Below are positions 12,470 to 23,819 of a stretch of DNA of 64,000 bases, piece after piece (positions within the stretch are counted from its first letter, which is position 1; every line of letters starts with the position of its first letter). Location of the stretch: assembly GCA_036785325.1 (NCBI GenBank), contig JAXIVH010000109.1, forward strand, positions 159,501 to 223,500. Reading direction: 5' to 3'. The notes under the pieces are model-generated. The model was given only the letters and a program-made list of their open reading frames with translations. It searched no databases and was not told the origin of the DNA. This stretch comes from Urophycis tenuis (lineage: Eukaryota; Chordata; Actinopteri; Gadiformes; Phycidae). Position numbers and translations under genes: made by a program.

Positions 12470-13189
12470 GTGTGTGTGTGCGTGTGTGTGTGTGTGTGTC
12501 ATCATCACATTTTTGTATACATTTTTATTAATTAACATGACCTGCGCGAAAGGGGGAAAAAATGAATGCGCGTCATTGTACCCAGCACTTCTGAAAATGC
12601 ACTTCCGAATGCTTCTCTGTCCCCAGCACATTTCAAACCAAACCTACGCCCATGAGAGGAGCTCTACAAATTGGGTAACATATGCATGGAAAATGACTAA
12701 AAGACTGCATAAAAGCTTCTAAGACCCTAATCTTGCACACCATGGATGTATGTTTCTACTAGTGGGGCACAGGAAGTTTAAAACAAGGACATGGCCCTCT
12801 AAGCTTTATCGTCTCGCGTATAATCTAGCTCTCTGTGACATCAACTCCAGCCAGTTGGTACAGTCCACCATGGAGGGGACTAATGAGGGTCGCACCCCGG
12901 ACATGCTGTCTGCCACGTACAGCATTCTATAGTTTTGAAACCCTTTACAGTATCCCCTGAAAGCGCCGTCAGCGGTTGGTTTCCTCAGTTTGGTTTTAGG
13001 CTCGGGGTCCCATACTCTTCACCCCATTACAGGAGATTATGGCACATTGAGAGAATGAGTTAATTGTATGACAGCCTCGTTCAGAATCTTGATATGATAT
13101 GAATTATATGTAAATCCAGAACAGTGTGAGTAACAAAGGTTTGAAATGTATATATTTGGAGTAAACCATACCTTTGTGTTTCTTATGAA
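10522..13189. other. Non-coding, possible piggyBac-like fragment
   Basis: TTAACCCTGTAAGACCCA at about 10775 resembles piggyBac-type ends, and the motif GTTGCAATATTACAACGTTGGGTC near 11140 repeats part of it. No matching inverted terminus and no transposase frame were found. A 29-base T run lies near 10826-10855. A purine-rich GAGAGA stretch occurs at about 12195-12270. A minus-strand tRNA-like 3' half with GGTGCGAGTCCC lies near 11700-11740. No gene is supported. Confidence 0.35.
12438..12500. repeat. (TG)n microsatellite, interrupted by C
   Basis: Alternating TG with single GCG interruptions. The open frames across it on both strands (Cys-Val and Thr-His runs) are artefacts of the repeat. 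Confidence 0.9.
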
Positions 13190-13640
13190 TTATGCTTTAT
13201 CATAGGATCCCCTCTTGGTTCCTTGTTGACTGCATTTGTTTGTTTCAGGCTGCATGCTTTGTAACCGCCAGTGAAAAGTATCAGTTAATGCAACAAGCTC
13301 CAAGCATGTATTGCCGCTTCCTTTCCTTTGTGCCGGAAACCAAACAAAGGGTGAGGCCGAGCAGCGGTAGAGCTGTTAGAGACGAGGGCTGTGGTTGGAC
13401 GTGCCTTAGTCTTCGATACTCTGCTGAAACTCTTAACCATAACCTGCCTGAAGGTATCAACAGGCTGTGTTGCTAAGGTTATGCAGAAACCAACCATGAA
13501 ACAGACATACATTTTCCATCACTGTTATTTATAAGTAATCTATGTTGTTGCATTCAGCGATACTAATATCTTCACATTCATTTAGGATCCTGTCGACTGC
13601 AGAGGTGAGCATAGCCGGGACCCAATTCCAACCATCCATA
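13190..13640. repeat. Diverged copy of NITR-flanking duplicated blocks
   Basis: GAGACGAGGGCTGTGG, AAGGTATCAACAGG and AACCATGAAACAGACATACA correspond to the better conserved block at 24390-24640. ATTCAGCGATACTAATATC with GGATCCTGTCGACTGCAGAG corresponds to 24795-24850. Blocks of this pair also occur near 41240-41800 and 55800-56350. Order and orientation match, so this is an older relic of the duplication unit. Confidence 0.65.
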
Positions 13641-15956
13641 CCCAACCAATGCTGCCTTGTCTCTGTGTGTCTGTCTGTCTTGTAAATTATAGAGATAGGT
13701 AAAGACTGGAAATAGTTTATGAAAATAATGTGCATGAACATTTTAAATCAGTTTAAGATAACAGTGCTATTATTTACACCACCACCAAGGAATAGGCCTT
13801 CAATGAAAGGTCAAGTGTGATGAAATAGGCCAAAATTATTTTTATTTAAAGACCCAAATCACCGAAATCCAGGATTTGATTCTATCTAGGTTCACTTGTC
13901 ATCTTGCGTGCATTGTCATAGCTATGATAATTACTAGTAAATCTATATGTACACTAAATGAAAGTGTTTATTCTCTGAATCTGGATTTGATTGCCCAGGA
14001 ATATCTCTGTACTTAAATTACCTCACATTGTTACAAGTAACAATGAATCAAAAGCTATTACTTGCCCCGCCTCCTTGAAAAGAAAAGTTATTGTGTGGTT
14101 GTGAAGATGCAAGCTTCCTGAACATAATTCAGAGAGACTCTCGCTCATCTGCATCTACTCATGAATATATAGACTGATTTATGTGTGTTTGAAGTCCAAT
14201 TGCAGTCTGAGGAGGTGTTTATTCAGTCTCTTCTTGAAGCTTGAACTCCACTTGTTGTGATGTCTCAACAGCAGGGGGAAGGCCGTTTCATGTTGATACA
14301 GCAGAGTGGAGGAGGCTGCTGTCAAGTCTTTTGGCGTCAGCCCTGCATCATGGCCTGGTGGGAACATCTGAGTGGTTGCACCTGGGACAAGAGTTGAGGG
14401 TAGCAGTGCTTTCAGTCTGCTGGACAGTTGGGAGTGTGCATCTTAAAAGAACAGGTTTTGCAGCAACTGTTCTGCGATGGCAGAGCTTGATGATGGCATA
14501 ATTCTTGAGGGCATAGTCCTAATTCACACTCTTTTGTCCAAAGGGACTTACAATCAGTAAATTTGTGGGGTTCAACATGTGGACAGTTGGAGGTGGGGAT
14601 CAAACCGCCAACCCTCCCATTAGTCGTCAACATGCTCTACCCACTGAGCTATGCCAATTATTTCCCAGACCCAAAACACATTTGCAAATATTCAATATGT
14701 CCTGTTTCTTGGTTTATGTACATGGGGCGAAAAACGCTTCTCAAACTATTTCACGACAGTTGCGTACCTGTGGCAAAAATAAAAGAATGTTGTCTGCATG
14801 GCATGATGCCTGTCATGTTATTGAAACCCGAGTGGAAAGTTTGGTGTAAAAATAGCCCCTGAGCAGCTCACAATCTAGCCGCAATGACGCTCAACTTTCC
14901 ATCAGTCAATATAGGTGATCTGATTGTGTGTGTGTGTTTGTGTGCATGTAGCCTACATGTATTACCTGGTTCTGCACTCTCTTGCTGTCCCCACAATGTC
15001 TGCATCCAGAAAATTAATTTGTATGTATTTCATTCATATACATTCAAATATTGCATGATTCTCTGGCAAACTTTGTTGGGAACAGCAGGTTTTCCTGCAA
15101 TTTAAACGTTGCTGACGTGATCTAAAAAAGCATTGACAAAGTCATGTCGGAAAGTAATTTCAGTCAAAATCAGGGGTTCAGGGTTCAAACCATGATTTCC
15201 ACAGTCTACATGTAGGCATCCTTGGGCAAAATGCTTAAACCCTATCTGGGAAGGGAAGGGAGGGAAGAGGTGCCTGAGAGTCTGAGGTGCCCCTCTCTCT
15301 TGACCAAAGAAATTAATGAAAACAGCTTTCAACAGGAACAATAAATAGAATATTTAAATAGTTCAAAGAAGGTTGCCTGGAGTGCAGTGGTGACTACAGC
15401 CCACTGATTGTTCTTGGCAGCAGAATTAATATAGTGTCACAGTACAACAAAATCAGAATAGCTGACCATTTAGAAGAGTGGACCTTTGGTCTTTATTGGT
15501 CATTCTCATTTTATAGATATGGGAATGAAATTTGTTCTCTGCATTTGACCCATCCTATGGTACATAGGAATATTGGATGAAAGCAACAAATATTTAAATT
15601 AAATTTAAGACAATACAACTTTAATTAATCAAAATCAAGTTAAAATAGTTATATTTAAAGGAATATCCTAATGACACATATTTCAATAACAGACATTACT
15701 CTGGTGCCATCTAGTGGCAGTAGCATTGAACCACTAAAGTTTACTCGTTCGAATGCAACGATAACACAGATACAAGAGATACACAGATACAAGATAAAAC
15801 GGTTGTTAATTAACGTATCATGTTGTTATAGTTGGAAACGAATAAGATGAATGTCAGTATGCAGAACTAATAGGTGATACATTCAAGTCCCTGTTCGCCA
15901 TCTTACCTGTATCTCTCTACTTTGACAAGCATGATTTCTGCTGCTTCAGAAATGTA
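13641..15956. other. Intergenic, SINE fragments only
   Basis: No domain-bearing frame was found. A tRNA-derived SINE fragment lies at about 14520-14660. The rest is AT-rich with short unlinked ORFs. Confidence 0.4.
14575..14660 (-). repeat. tRNA-derived SINE fragment
   Basis: On the minus strand GGCATAGCTCAGTGGGTAGA matches a pol III A box and GGTTTGATCCCC a B box, at tRNA-like spacing. Similar copies lie in NITR introns at about 39738 and 44780. The body lacks a full tRNA fold, so it is read as a SINE head and not a tRNA gene. Confidence 0.65.
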
Positions 15957-16528
15957 TTTTAATGACCAGGATGGAGGCATCGATTAGTCTTTCATAGCAG
16001 GAACTTTTATTGAGTCTCCAACACACTGCATACATGTCTCGCACTACCAGACCGGAAACTCAACAGAGAACGTTGGAACCCGCATCCGAGGTCGCGCCGG
16101 ATGTCCCGCCCCTCTCTCCCAACGCTTGCGATGCTACATTATCCCCCTTCACAAAGTTCCTCGGCCCGAGCCAACATAACAAATGCAACAGTTCAGTAAA
16201 CTCAGAACAACCACACTGACCCCTTACCTAAGCAGCTACAAGACCCCCCCTATGCAACAGCAACAGGCAAGAGGTCAACAATGTGTTTTCGAAATCATTT
16301 TATTTTAATTATTCACTTTTCTTTTTCACAAATCACAAACAAAGTATCTTAAGTGTCCATCTGGCCTCCCTGGCCGACTAGGACCCCCTCCCCGGGACAC
16401 AGGGGTAAAGGGCATGGGGTTATCAGCCGATGGGAGGGGAAGGGGGAACTGGGGGCAAAGGGAATCAGACAACGGGGAGCAATGGGGACCAAGTGTAGCA
16501 GGGGACCGGGAAACAGCCTGTGGCCCTG

Positions 16529-16930
16529 TCACCGTGGGCGGGGAATCGGGTGTGGACCTGAACTCCCCTGGTCGCGACGGGTGGCACCCCTTCGGTGCAG
16601 AGCCAGCCTGTCTTGGTGAAGGGCAACCCTCCTTCCCCTAGGAGGCAAGAGCAAATGGTACACCCCCTCCCCCAGCCTCTCCAGAACCTGACAGGGACCC
16701 ACCCAAGGGCTGTCCAGTTTTGGGCATCTCCCCTTCTTCCTTTTGGGATTGAAAACCCATACTAGTTCTCCCGCCTGGAAATGCCTGCACCGGCTTCTCA
16801 CATCATATTTTCTTTTCTGCCTCACCCCGGCCCTCCACTGCTGTTCCTGGGCAAAGAGGTGGGCCAACTCCAGGTGCCTCCTGACGTGCCAGAGAGAGAC
16901 GCCGCGGGCGGCACTTAATGGGCCTTGCAT
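16529..16930 (-). pseudogene. Gypsy integrase C-terminal fragment
   Basis: The frame contains RQKRKYDVRSR, then FQAGELVWVFNPKRKKGRCP, KLDSPWVGPCQVLERLGEGV and LPPRGRRVALHQDRL. This is the typical C-terminal (GPY-like) part of Gypsy integrase, which holds the DNA end complex. The N-terminal zinc finger and DDE core are absent. Sequence upstream belongs to the RT border, so the fragment begins at an internal deletion junction near 16917. Confidence 0.75.
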
Positions 16931-17196
16931 CTCTGGTGTCGATCTCGTGCAGTGGCAAGTGCATCCGGATCCAATTCGCCCTTCCTCATAGCAAAACTTC
17001 CCTGGAACAACAGCAACTGCTCCTGCTGCTGGACGTCCAGCCCCTCACAGTTCTTCCTCCATATCTCCCTCACGGTCAGCGGAGACCCCTCCTCCTCTAG
17101 CTGCAGTGACAGGGCCACCCGGTGCGTACACGCTGTTGGACCGGGTATGGGCACCACGGGCAGAGGATTTCTGGCCCCTGGCTCTACCGCACACAC
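16915..17196 (-). pseudogene. Gypsy pol fragment before the reverse transcriptase
   Basis: LTVREIWRKNCEGLD and QQEQLLLFQGSFA match the conserved stretch between protease and RT in Gypsy elements of this group. The other frame then reads HEIDTRDARPIK, the usual start of RT. It stops at the deletion junction with the integrase tail, so there is no catalytic RT sequence. Confidence 0.65.
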
Positions 17197-17580
17197 GACT
17201 CAGGTTCAGCTGAAACCTGAGCCGAAGGGCACCAAAGCGAGCACCAGCCCCCCGCGGAAACTCACCCTGCCCTCAAACAGGTCGAGCCGACAGCCTGCGG
17301 CTTTCAAAAAGTCAAAGCCAAGAAAACATGTGTCCTGCACAGCGGCCACTCACACTGGGTGGCATATGTCCTCCCCCTCCAACGAAACTGTTAGCCACCC
17401 CGTACCTTTCATGGGTGCCAGTGCCCCAGTCGCCGTGTGGAGCTGGACGTCAGTGGGCTCCAACTGCATCCACTCCGGGCACACATCAGGATGACCCGTT
17501 ATCCACCAGGGCTGAACTCGGCACCCCCTCCATGGATACGGGGACGTAGCAGGAATTCCCATCCCCAAGTCATCCCACCA

Positions 17581-18120
17581 CTACCGCCGTCGTGGGAGCC
17601 ATCTGCTTCTGGGGGGAGTGTGGCTTGGCTCCCCCAGTTGTGAAGATGGCCGCAATTCCCGCCACAGCGACCTCCCGCTGCCATCACCTTCCTGGAAGCC
17701 ATGATGTCGTCTGCTTCTGGGGGGGGTGTGGCCTGTCTCCCCCGGCTGTGACGTGGCCCCTCCGTATCTGGCACAGCTAGCTTTGGGGGGTTGGGGGAGG
17801 GACTGTTCAGGGACCGCACCTCCCCCTTGTGCAGGCCCTATGGTGTTTCCCTGGACCGCGCAGGTACCAGAGCAATCTCTGACCAAATGTCCAGGTTGGC
17901 CACACCTCCAACAGACACGTTGGTCGGGGCGCTGCGGTCTGCGGGACAGCTGCGGGGCCACGGCCCTAATTAGTTCTGTAATCTCGGCTGCCCACGCCGG
18001 CCTTTCCTCCTCCGCTGGGCTCTGGGCCGTGCCCACTGCTCTCACCACCAGAGAACTCGCTCTCTGGCTTCCCTCAGCGACCACAGTTGAATAATGGCTT
18101 CCCTCACTCTCGTCGTTCAC
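17581..18120 (-). pseudogene. Gypsy gag C-terminal part with zinc knuckle
   Basis: The frame begins with codon GTG right after the hAT target duplication and contains CWRCGQPGHLVRDC, a CCHC zinc knuckle that binds RNA in gag nucleocapsid. An Arg/Pro-rich stretch follows. The matrix/capsid part is missing, or was lost by deletion or start change, and the frame is short for gag. Repeated CTGGGGGGAGTGTGG-type sequence (about 17600-17740) gives a duplicated HTPPRSR motif. Confidence 0.65.
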
Positions 18121-18724
18121 TTCTGACTAGGGTTGGGTATTGTTTGGGTTTTATCCGATACCGGTGCCTACTCGGTACTTTTTAAACGGTTCCGGTGCTA
18201 AAACGGTTCTCGAACTGGTGCTTAAAAAAACGAAACCGCACACACTTTGTCAAAAAACAATACCGTTTTGTTTCCAGGTCCAAATTACACACAATATAAA
18301 ATGAAGCAATATAATTTCAAAAATAATATAAAATTAGAATTCACATTTACGTCACATCAAATAAAACAATATTGTATCAAATATAATACTGAAATGAACA
18401 GTGCAACACCTTAAATATTAACAAAACATACATAATCCCATACATACATCCCATAAGTGTGTGTTTCACCTCACTGTGTGCTTCACCATCACTGTGTTCT
18501 GAGTGTTTCACTAATTCACGATTGAGTTAAATGCAGAAGACCAAATTTCCCTCACGGGATCAAATGAGTAATGAGTAATTATTTTTTTTATAAAATAAAA
18601 CACACACATAGAGGGATGTTTACACCGTGTTCGGCTTTTAAATAAACACTGTGAGTCGGACTCCCAGGCTGGGAGTCCGGCTGCTGCTGCTGAAGTGCTT
18701 GCTGCATCCCACAAGTTATCGAAC

Positions 18725-18810
18725 ACGGTGCATTGCTCAGCGTTTAAATAAACACCGTTAGGTGTTTAAACACCGTTAGGTGTTTATTTAAACGCTGAGC
18801 AATGCACCGT
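18725..18810. repeat. Perfect 32-bp-arm hairpin inside the hAT
   Basis: The arms 18725-18756 (starting ACGGTGCATTGCTCAGCG) and 18779-18810 are exact complements. The 22-base spacer contains its own palindrome GGTGTTTAAACACC. The inversion cuts into the BED frame, duplicating KHLTVF. Confidence 0.88.
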
Positions 18811-18980
18811 AAATTTGAGGTGTTACCTCCTTTGCACGATTTCGCTTTATTGCATCTGTTGCATGTTGCAGAGTCGGAATCCTTGGATGTGTAATGTAGC
18901 CAAACCTTCGATCTTTTTGCCTTCGGCATCTTCTTCAATGATCCTCTCACTGCTATCAGTTCTGATGATGTGATCAACAA
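18744..18980 (-). pseudogene. BED zinc-finger fragment of hAT transposase
   Basis: KRSKVWLHYTSKDSDSATC, NRCNKAKSCKGGNTSNLRC and RLNKH fit a BED finger (Cys-x2-Cys, later His), the N-terminal DNA-binding module of many hAT transposases. The catalytic and dimerisation regions are absent. The frame runs into the fold-back and ends. An upstream in-frame Met gives the longest reading, but the true start is uncertain. Confidence 0.7.
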
Positions 18981-19255
18981 GTGTGCAGCGTAGCGGCACT
19001 GACGTCACGCAGGTTGACGCCGCCCGCAGCCCCATGGGGTGTTAAAAAAAAGTCAGGAACCGAAATGACGCACCGAAATTTGCGTTCTTATTCGGTCTCG
19101 TTACAACCGTTTATGTCGGAACCGGTGCCCTACTGGAACCGAGTTTCGGTGCTCAACCCTACTTCTGACACCAGTGTTATGACCTCGATGGAGGCAGCAA
19201 TGCAGTCTTTCATAGCAGGAACTTTTATTGAGTCTCCAACACACTTCATGTGTCG

Positions 19256-20640
19256 CAATGAATGAAGCAAGCCAATGACCCATTTAGGTTTCGGTGAGGT
19301 GCAGCTCATGTTAGATTTGAATTTAAACTGAACACTGAAAATATATTTCATGTTTTCATATGTGATATTGAAAGCCTGAATTTAATTAATATTGTCCCTG
19401 AACAATAAATACAATTGATTCTTTCTTCTGATATTTTTGTTTCAATGTTGTGAATCTACTCGCATTGTAAAATGTAACTATTACACACACAGAATACATA
19501 GGTGACATGCCTTGTCTGTTTCATCTGATCATGTTTGTTTGAAGAAGGCAATGAGGAATACTGTGTTGGATATCAATTTGGAAATGATGTAATTTCTTGA
19601 CATTGTTATGGAATGGGGTTGATAGAAGTAGCACTGTAGAACATGAGGGCACATGTAAATATTATTTGTGATGTTGGTCTATAGTATTACCATCATCCGT
19701 GGTGGTAGTAGTAGTAGTAGGCCTAGAATTCATAGCAGTAGTAGTTCCAGAATAATAATAGCCTACATTACTATTATAACGGGTCGGGGTAGGACCAAAT
19801 TGCAGCACTTAAACAGACAGGTGTGACAATAAAGTGTCATTATATTCTGAATACACATTGACCACGGGAAACAGGCGGGATCAGGAATTCGGGAAGGGGC
19901 CCGGGGGGGCAGGTGAAAGTAGATCCGGGAGGACGAGGCAGAGATCGGAGTCGGGGACAGGCAGGTTCGGGAAACCGGGATAGGTAGCAGGAGAATTGCT
20001 GGAGAGACTTGCATACGGTAAACAGCGAAGAACAATCTGGTGATTAGTGAAGGGTTGATTTGTAGCACTCCACCTGATGCGGCACAGCTGAGAGTTTGAA
20101 TGAATGGAGTAGTATAGGGGGCGTGGCAGACAGACCGTGACATGTACAGTATAGCTCATATAGCCTAATCACTTTACAATGAAGGCAGGGTAGAGATTTA
20201 AACTGAGAAATAATGAGGTGTTGAAATGCACCTCTCTGTGACCTAGGTCACAACCTATAGAATTAGTTTGAACGTTTGAGCACCAAAATGAAACCCAGCT
20301 ACAAGAAGGTGTAGAGATATTGATGAGCTCTGTGGTGGAGCAGCTTCAAGGAACTCAAGCCTTTTATAACTACCAGTGTAAAGTGGAAGTTAATACAACA
20401 AGCACAGAAATGATAACGCTATAAACGTTACTTCAGTTTTTTTTTTCTCACTTTAGTGGCAGTGTTTTTACCACTGGGTTGGAAACAAAGTGAGGCAGGA
20501 AGGTGAGGGACCAAGGCTGTGGCTGGCCATGTCTTTTGACACGCAACCGTCACAAGGCTTAACCATACATAGACCTGACTGCAGGTGTCAACAGTTGAGC
20601 AAATGATGATTTTTTATTTGAAATACATTTTGAATATCTT
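19256..20640. repeat. NITR upstream-flank unit without a gene
   Basis: The stretch parallels 40690-41560 beside copy E: GAAGCAAGCCAATGACCCATTTA, ATATTGTCCCTGAACAATAAAT, TGATCATGTTTGTTTGAAGA and a (TAGTAG)n patch. It also parallels 55620-56060 (CCTCTCTGTGACCTAGG). The receptor body expected to its left has been replaced by the Gypsy/hAT complex. About 19785-20155 is a separate insertion. Confidence 0.65.
19785..20155 (-). mobile_element. Unclassified GC-rich insertion
   Basis: A GC-rich block inside otherwise AT-rich NITR flank. On the minus strand it starts near TGTCACGGTCTGTCTGCCACG. The copy-E flank lacks it at the same place (near 41230). No protein motif was found. It could be an LTR or a non-autonomous DNA element. 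Confidence 0.4.
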
Positions 20641-21287
20641 CTTTTTCATTAACAATCATTTATTGGTTCATTTTGTGCAAAATACTGTATCCAGTTTGGT
20701 AGAAGGAGCTGTTTTTTACACACAAGTAGGAGAAAAATACAATGCATGAATAACAGGACAATGTTACGGTAGTACAGGCAATGACACACAGTGACCTTGA
20801 ACAGAATCTGGACTGGTTTCTAGAAATGAAAATGTATAGAGGGATGTTGTCGCATGTTGTGAGTATGTGGCTTTGTTGGAGTTGGGGGGGGGGGGGATCA
20901 GCATGCCTCTTCTGCTATATATGTTTGTGTGTGTGTGTGTGAGGCAGTGGACCTCCTCTGCCATCTACAATCCTGAGCAATGCATGATTGCTCAGAGCAA
21001 GATTGACTCCAGTGTCAGACCTTTCACCAAAACTTGGTTACAGGTGTGTTGGACGATGGGTAGTGCGCAATTTGTTGGTTCATGGCAGTCTGTGTGTGTG
21101 TACTATGTGTACATGTGTTTGTGTTAAGATCAACACAACGCCATGGTAGCAATTTCTTTGTCCAATTCAACTCGTATCATTTTGCACATTCTAGCAACAA
21201 TTCGTCGTCACTGAAACGTACAACTCCATCTTGGTATTTTTTTTAACTACAATATGATTCTATACTTTCTATACTTACAATTTTACA

Positions 21288-21290
<3 letters not shown>

Positions 21291-21358
<68 letters not shown>
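21291..21358. repeat. (TA)n microsatellite
   Basis: About 34 TA units, lying 3' of NITR copy A. Confidence 0.95.
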
Positions 21359-21360
<2 letters not shown>

Positions 21361-21725
21361 CTATAATGTGTGTAATCATAATGAGAAGTCGAATAGGATT
21401 CTCCTGAATTTATATTATTTGATGTAATCATGTTTGACCATATTTGTTAATCAAGTTATTGGGAATAAGCACGAGAATTTCACACAATGCAGGTTTGATA
21501 ACAGCAATGCTTGAAAGTTTCCATTTGAGGTAACCTCAAATGATTTATGAATGTGGGCTCATCCCCATTACAAAATATTTTAAACTCAACCACCTTCCAG
21601 TAATTTAAGGTTCTATTTGAGCTCATGTTAAGCTTGTACTTTTTGCACTTTTGACAATTAACTGGACATCAACCAGATCACAATGTCGAGGTATTCAAAC
21701 TATGTTAGGACCTGGTTGATGGACT

Positions 21726-23649
21726 TCAATGGCAGGTTTCTCTCACAGGAGCATACAGACTCTCCTGAGTCCTTTTCTTCTTCCCTCCTTTATTTTTCCT
21801 CCCAGAGAACTTCAATGCTGCGTAGTTCAAGGAATCAGTTTCCCCGTCCTACAACAGAGAACTGTGTATTACTACCAAACATCTGAAAGAATTCACAGTT
21901 GTAGGATGAATGTCAAAGCTAGGAGCTAATAATTCAGACACCAACAACATGCTGGTTTACTACCAAAACAAACTAGACGAGTTAAATACTACAGTTGTTT
22001 TTTGACGATGAACATTTACATTGTATTACGTACATATTATATAGAATATACACAATGCAGATATACCTGTTGTTCCTGAATCACTGAGACTTGTGCCCCA
22101 TGGTTAGAGGCTCTCAGAGAATCAGTTCCTGAGAGACAGAACCAAATGCGTTCCTTTTTAGTTTAACTTAATATATGTAAGCAATTTAACATTTAAAAAA
22201 CTTTTACAATTATCTTTATTTTATATCTTCAAATACACCCAGTATATAGGTAAAATTTCTGCAAAATGTACAACAGACTCAATTATGGATGCAGTGTACG
22301 AACTTCTCTATCAAAGCAGTTGGGGATCTCTAACCTGTTCTGAGGTCATATCAATTCAGACCAGTAGGCTAACTGAATAATGTACTGTACCTTTGCAGTG
22401 CTCACAAAGTTGCTTTTTATTTCTGGTTATGAAGAGGATTATGATCACAACCAGACAGCAAGCCAACAGTATCCCAAGCACCACGGTAATAACTAGGTGC
22501 CTGTAGGGTTCTTAAATCAAACAGAAAAATTTACATCTCATGTTATCTTTTATGTAGTTACAAATAGACACACAATGGATGGTGCAATAATGTCACATGG
22601 TGATATTTAACTTTCTGAAAAATAAATAAAAGAACAACCTAAACACACAACAAAAACTACAATATATATATTGACCTGTTATGTCCAGTTTCATTCCATT
22701 TCCAAACACAACCTCCCCACATGCTGCCAGGGCACAGTAGTAAGTCCCAGCATCAGAGGTGTTTACATTGTTCTTGGGGAGAGTGTAGACACAGCTCTGT
22801 GGAGCAGATGGAGGACCAGAACTATCTTGACATTCACCACTCCTGTTTCCATTCATGTAAATGGCAGCAGGGTGAGATGGTCCTGATCCAGATCTGAACC
22901 AGTACACACTGGGTTCTCCTTGGCACTGGTTACTGTGGTCCGTCCTCTGGGAGGTAATAGAGCACTGGAGAGCTACAGGGTCTCCCAGCTGAGCTGATGC
23001 CGACACAGACTGTTGGACCACAGTCTGGGAGACAAACCTATGGTAATTGTGATCTGTGCAGTTAAATACAATGATGAACATGAAAATTAACTAAGATATA
23101 TTTGGGGGTGATTTGAAATGTGAAGTTTTCCTCATGACATAGAAACAACAATTGAAAATTATATCACGTACCTTTGACAGATGAAAATATACCATTGCGC
23201 CACGTATTATTTAAACCTTCTTGACAGAAATAGTTTGCTTCATCACCTTTTGTAATGTGTCCGATTTGAAGATCAAAGACTAAAACCCCTTTGGCTATTG
23301 TGAAAATTGTATCAAATGGAGGATATATTGTTATTAATTCACCCATTTTTGTAGCCACGGTTTGAGGAACAAATCCAACAGATTGCTTATACCAGTACAC
23401 GTTCTTTCTTCCAGGTTGTTCAAGTTGACAATGTAGAGTAATATTATTTCCAAGTTCTGCTGTTTTCACAGTCAACAAAGGAGGAACCTCTCGGGTCTCA
23501 ATCAGCACTGAAAAATGAAGTTAAAATTAGAATTAACAACTGGTCTAGAAAAGTATTAAGTATTGTACAATATATATGAATTAACCAAAAGAAGAAATTT
23601 ACTCACATGCTGCTCTCAGAATTATCACAGCCAACAATCTTGCTAACAT
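21726..23649 (-). CDS. nitr: Novel immune-type receptor, intact, two ITIM-type motifs (copy A)
   Basis: Six exons, right to left: 23607-23649 signal (MLARLLAVIILRAA), 23172-23507 V, 22676-23053 I, 22391-22510 membrane, 22067-22128 tail 1, 21726-21848 tail 2. All junctions have GT/AG and phases agree, giving 353 residues. The V domain has LHC, VYWYKQSVGFVPQTV and DEANYFC, with J-like NGIFSSVKG. The I domain has LQC, VYWFRSGSG, TYYCALAACG and the J-like FGNGMKLDI. The helix VVLGILLACCLVVIIILFI has no charged residue. The tail carries LNYAAL and SLYAPV, both fitting (S/I/V/L)xYxx(I/V/L). In the NITR family such tails recruit SH2 phosphatases and inhibit cytotoxic lymphocytes; here that is inferred. 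The start Met begins the signal peptide, and a CCAAT box lies 87 bp upstream. CD8- or TCR-like genes are less likely given the V+I+ITIM order. Confidence 0.92.
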
Positions 23650-23735
23650 TGTTGTGCTTTGGTGCTGAACTTGCACTGCACTCTCTGAAAGATTGAGTGT
23701 AACGACTACTATTTTCACACCATAGATCAACTGTG

Positions 23736-23740
23736 ATTGG
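23736..23740 (-). promoter_or_regulatory. Conserved CCAAT box upstream of NITR copy A
   Basis: CCAAT on the coding strand within CAGCCAATCA, 87 bp before the start codon. The same element stands at 1223-1227 (D), 40678-40682 (E) and 59854-59858 (C), at 84-97 bp. Copy B has CCAAC at 46293-46297. No clear TATA box was recognised. Confidence 0.5.
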
Positions 23741-23819
23741 CTGGAACTCAGAGACGCTAATAAGCCAAGCCAATCATTCACTTCGTTTTCAGTGATGTAC
23801 ATCTAAACTGATTACTGAA

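Larger units (their letters stand above)
18128..19161 (-). mobile_element. hAT-type transposon with BED fragment
   Basis: The 8-bp TSD CTTCTGAC (18120-18127 and 19162-19169) flanks ends TAGGGTTG and CAACCCTA, the classic hAT arrangement. Next to both ends are CCGATACCGGTGC and GAACCGGTGCCC sequences. The only coding trace is a minus-strand BED zinc finger at about 18780-18930. A perfect fold-back lies at 18725-18810. Because the TSD is exact and falls within the Gypsy primer-binding region, the hAT arrived after the Gypsy. Confidence 0.85.
15957..19255 (-). mobile_element. Gypsy LTR retrotransposon, internally deleted
   Basis: The two ends share GATGGAGGCA and the stretch TTTCATAGCAGGAACTTTTA (about 15990 and 19208), marking the LTRs. 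The right one is cut at about 19255, where NITR-flank sequence resumes. On the minus strand, just inside the right LTR, CTGGTGTCAGAAG looks like a primer-binding site, followed at once by a gag-like frame with a zinc knuckle. Next come protease/RT-border sequence and the integrase C-terminus. Most of RT, RNase H and the integrase core are missing. A hAT element (18128-19161) sits in the primer-binding region. Confidence 0.78.

Noticed and set aside
12383..12631. Frames with Thr-His or Cys-Val runs, also at 25139, 34704, 41836 and 61377
   Set aside because: They are translations of (GT)n/(AC)n microsatellites.
16353..18094. Plus-strand frames over the Gypsy remnant
   Set aside because: They are antisense shadows of GC-rich gag/pol sequence.
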